Position numbers and translations under genes: made by a program
From: Planctomycetota bacterium
GTDB taxonomy: Bacteria > Planctomycetota > Phycisphaerae > Phycisphaerales > UBA1924
Assembly (NCBI GenBank): GCA_018242625.1
Contig: JAFEBO010000003.1
Span: forward strand, 248,001 to 312,000
Direction: 5' to 3'
DNA: 64,000 nt
Notes under the pieces: generated by a model
What the model was told of the DNA's origin: nothing
Seen by the model: the letters and a program-made list of their open reading frames with translations, nothing else
The model's database searches: none
Part shown: positions 63,986 through 64,000 of the stretch, piece after piece
Numbering within the stretch: position 1 is the stretch's first letter
Layout of the letters: every line of letters starts with the position of its first letter

Positions 63986-64000
63986 GCACGCGGCCAGAAA

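Overview
The window is 64 kb of GC-rich bacterial chromosome with dense single-copy housekeeping genes on both strands. No rRNA, tRNA, CRISPR array, insertion sequence, phage or plasmid gene was found. Lineage clues point to Planctomycetota, probably a Phycisphaerae-like member. These are a short chlamydial/planctomycetal Hc1-type histone, a PEP-CTERM-like sorting tail (Pro-Ala-Pro-Gly, hydrophobic stretch, Arg cluster), a secreted four-repeat DUF11 protein, Cys-rich zinc-ribbon membrane proteins and many family-less lipoproteins. The assignment is an inference from gene content, not a phylogeny. MurA is present, so peptidoglycan synthesis is expected.

Layout. 0-9 kb: envelope and secreted functions (GH13 glucosidase, SYLF lipoprotein, subtilase, DUF11 protein) and a NodZ-like glycosyltransferase. 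8.9-16.7 kb: mostly minus-strand metabolism and translation (manA, fabZ, Hc1-like protein, a phosphotransferase-fold kinase, rsmA, a HAD phosphatase, thrC, aat). 16.8-29.3 kb: two small paralogous membrane proteins, a glycogen debranching enzyme, guaB with a methyltransferase and a PhnP-like hydrolase, a large DUF2339 protein, a Na/Pi cotransporter and a thioredoxin-like protein. 29.5-31.2 kb: a small accessory island with a Kazal-like secreted protein, a PEP-CTERM-like protein and a decayed asnS-like 3' end next to the intact asnS. 31.3-36.6 kb: asnS, a polytopic membrane protein and rplK-rplA-rplJ. 37-45 kb: clpC, a D-2-hydroxyacid dehydrogenase, an orphan fused ABC permease, and a GT87 protein downstream of two FKBP genes. 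45.3-51.8 kb: a 17-residue lysine-rich ORF with a hairpin-rich tail, a split-barrel/DUF2470-like protein coupled to an amidohydrolase, phenylalanine 4-hydroxylase, and an mntH-mntR operon with a palindrome in its leader. 51.8-64 kb: a coupled pair of SRPBCC proteins, solitary atpG, trmL coupled to a thioredoxin-fold protein, murA, queA, a SpoIID-like lipoprotein, a PIG-L deacetylase and mgtE.

Functional links. GH13, the debranching enzyme and manA suggest glucan and mannose metabolism. Aat and ClpC are two parts of an N-degron route, but ClpS and ClpP are not here. RsmA, TrmL, QueA, AsnS and L1/L10/L11 form a translation set. MntH/MntR, MgtE, the Na/Pi transporter and the orphan permease handle ions.

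Most unusual points: the 17-aa basic ORF with its structured downstream RNA, the asnS-like remnant beside intact asnS, atpG away from any atp operon, rplJ ending in a terminator without rplL or rpoBC, a tail-less Hc1 histone overlapping fabZ, and the palindrome before mntH. No gene cluster here looks like an obvious new defence or biosynthetic system.
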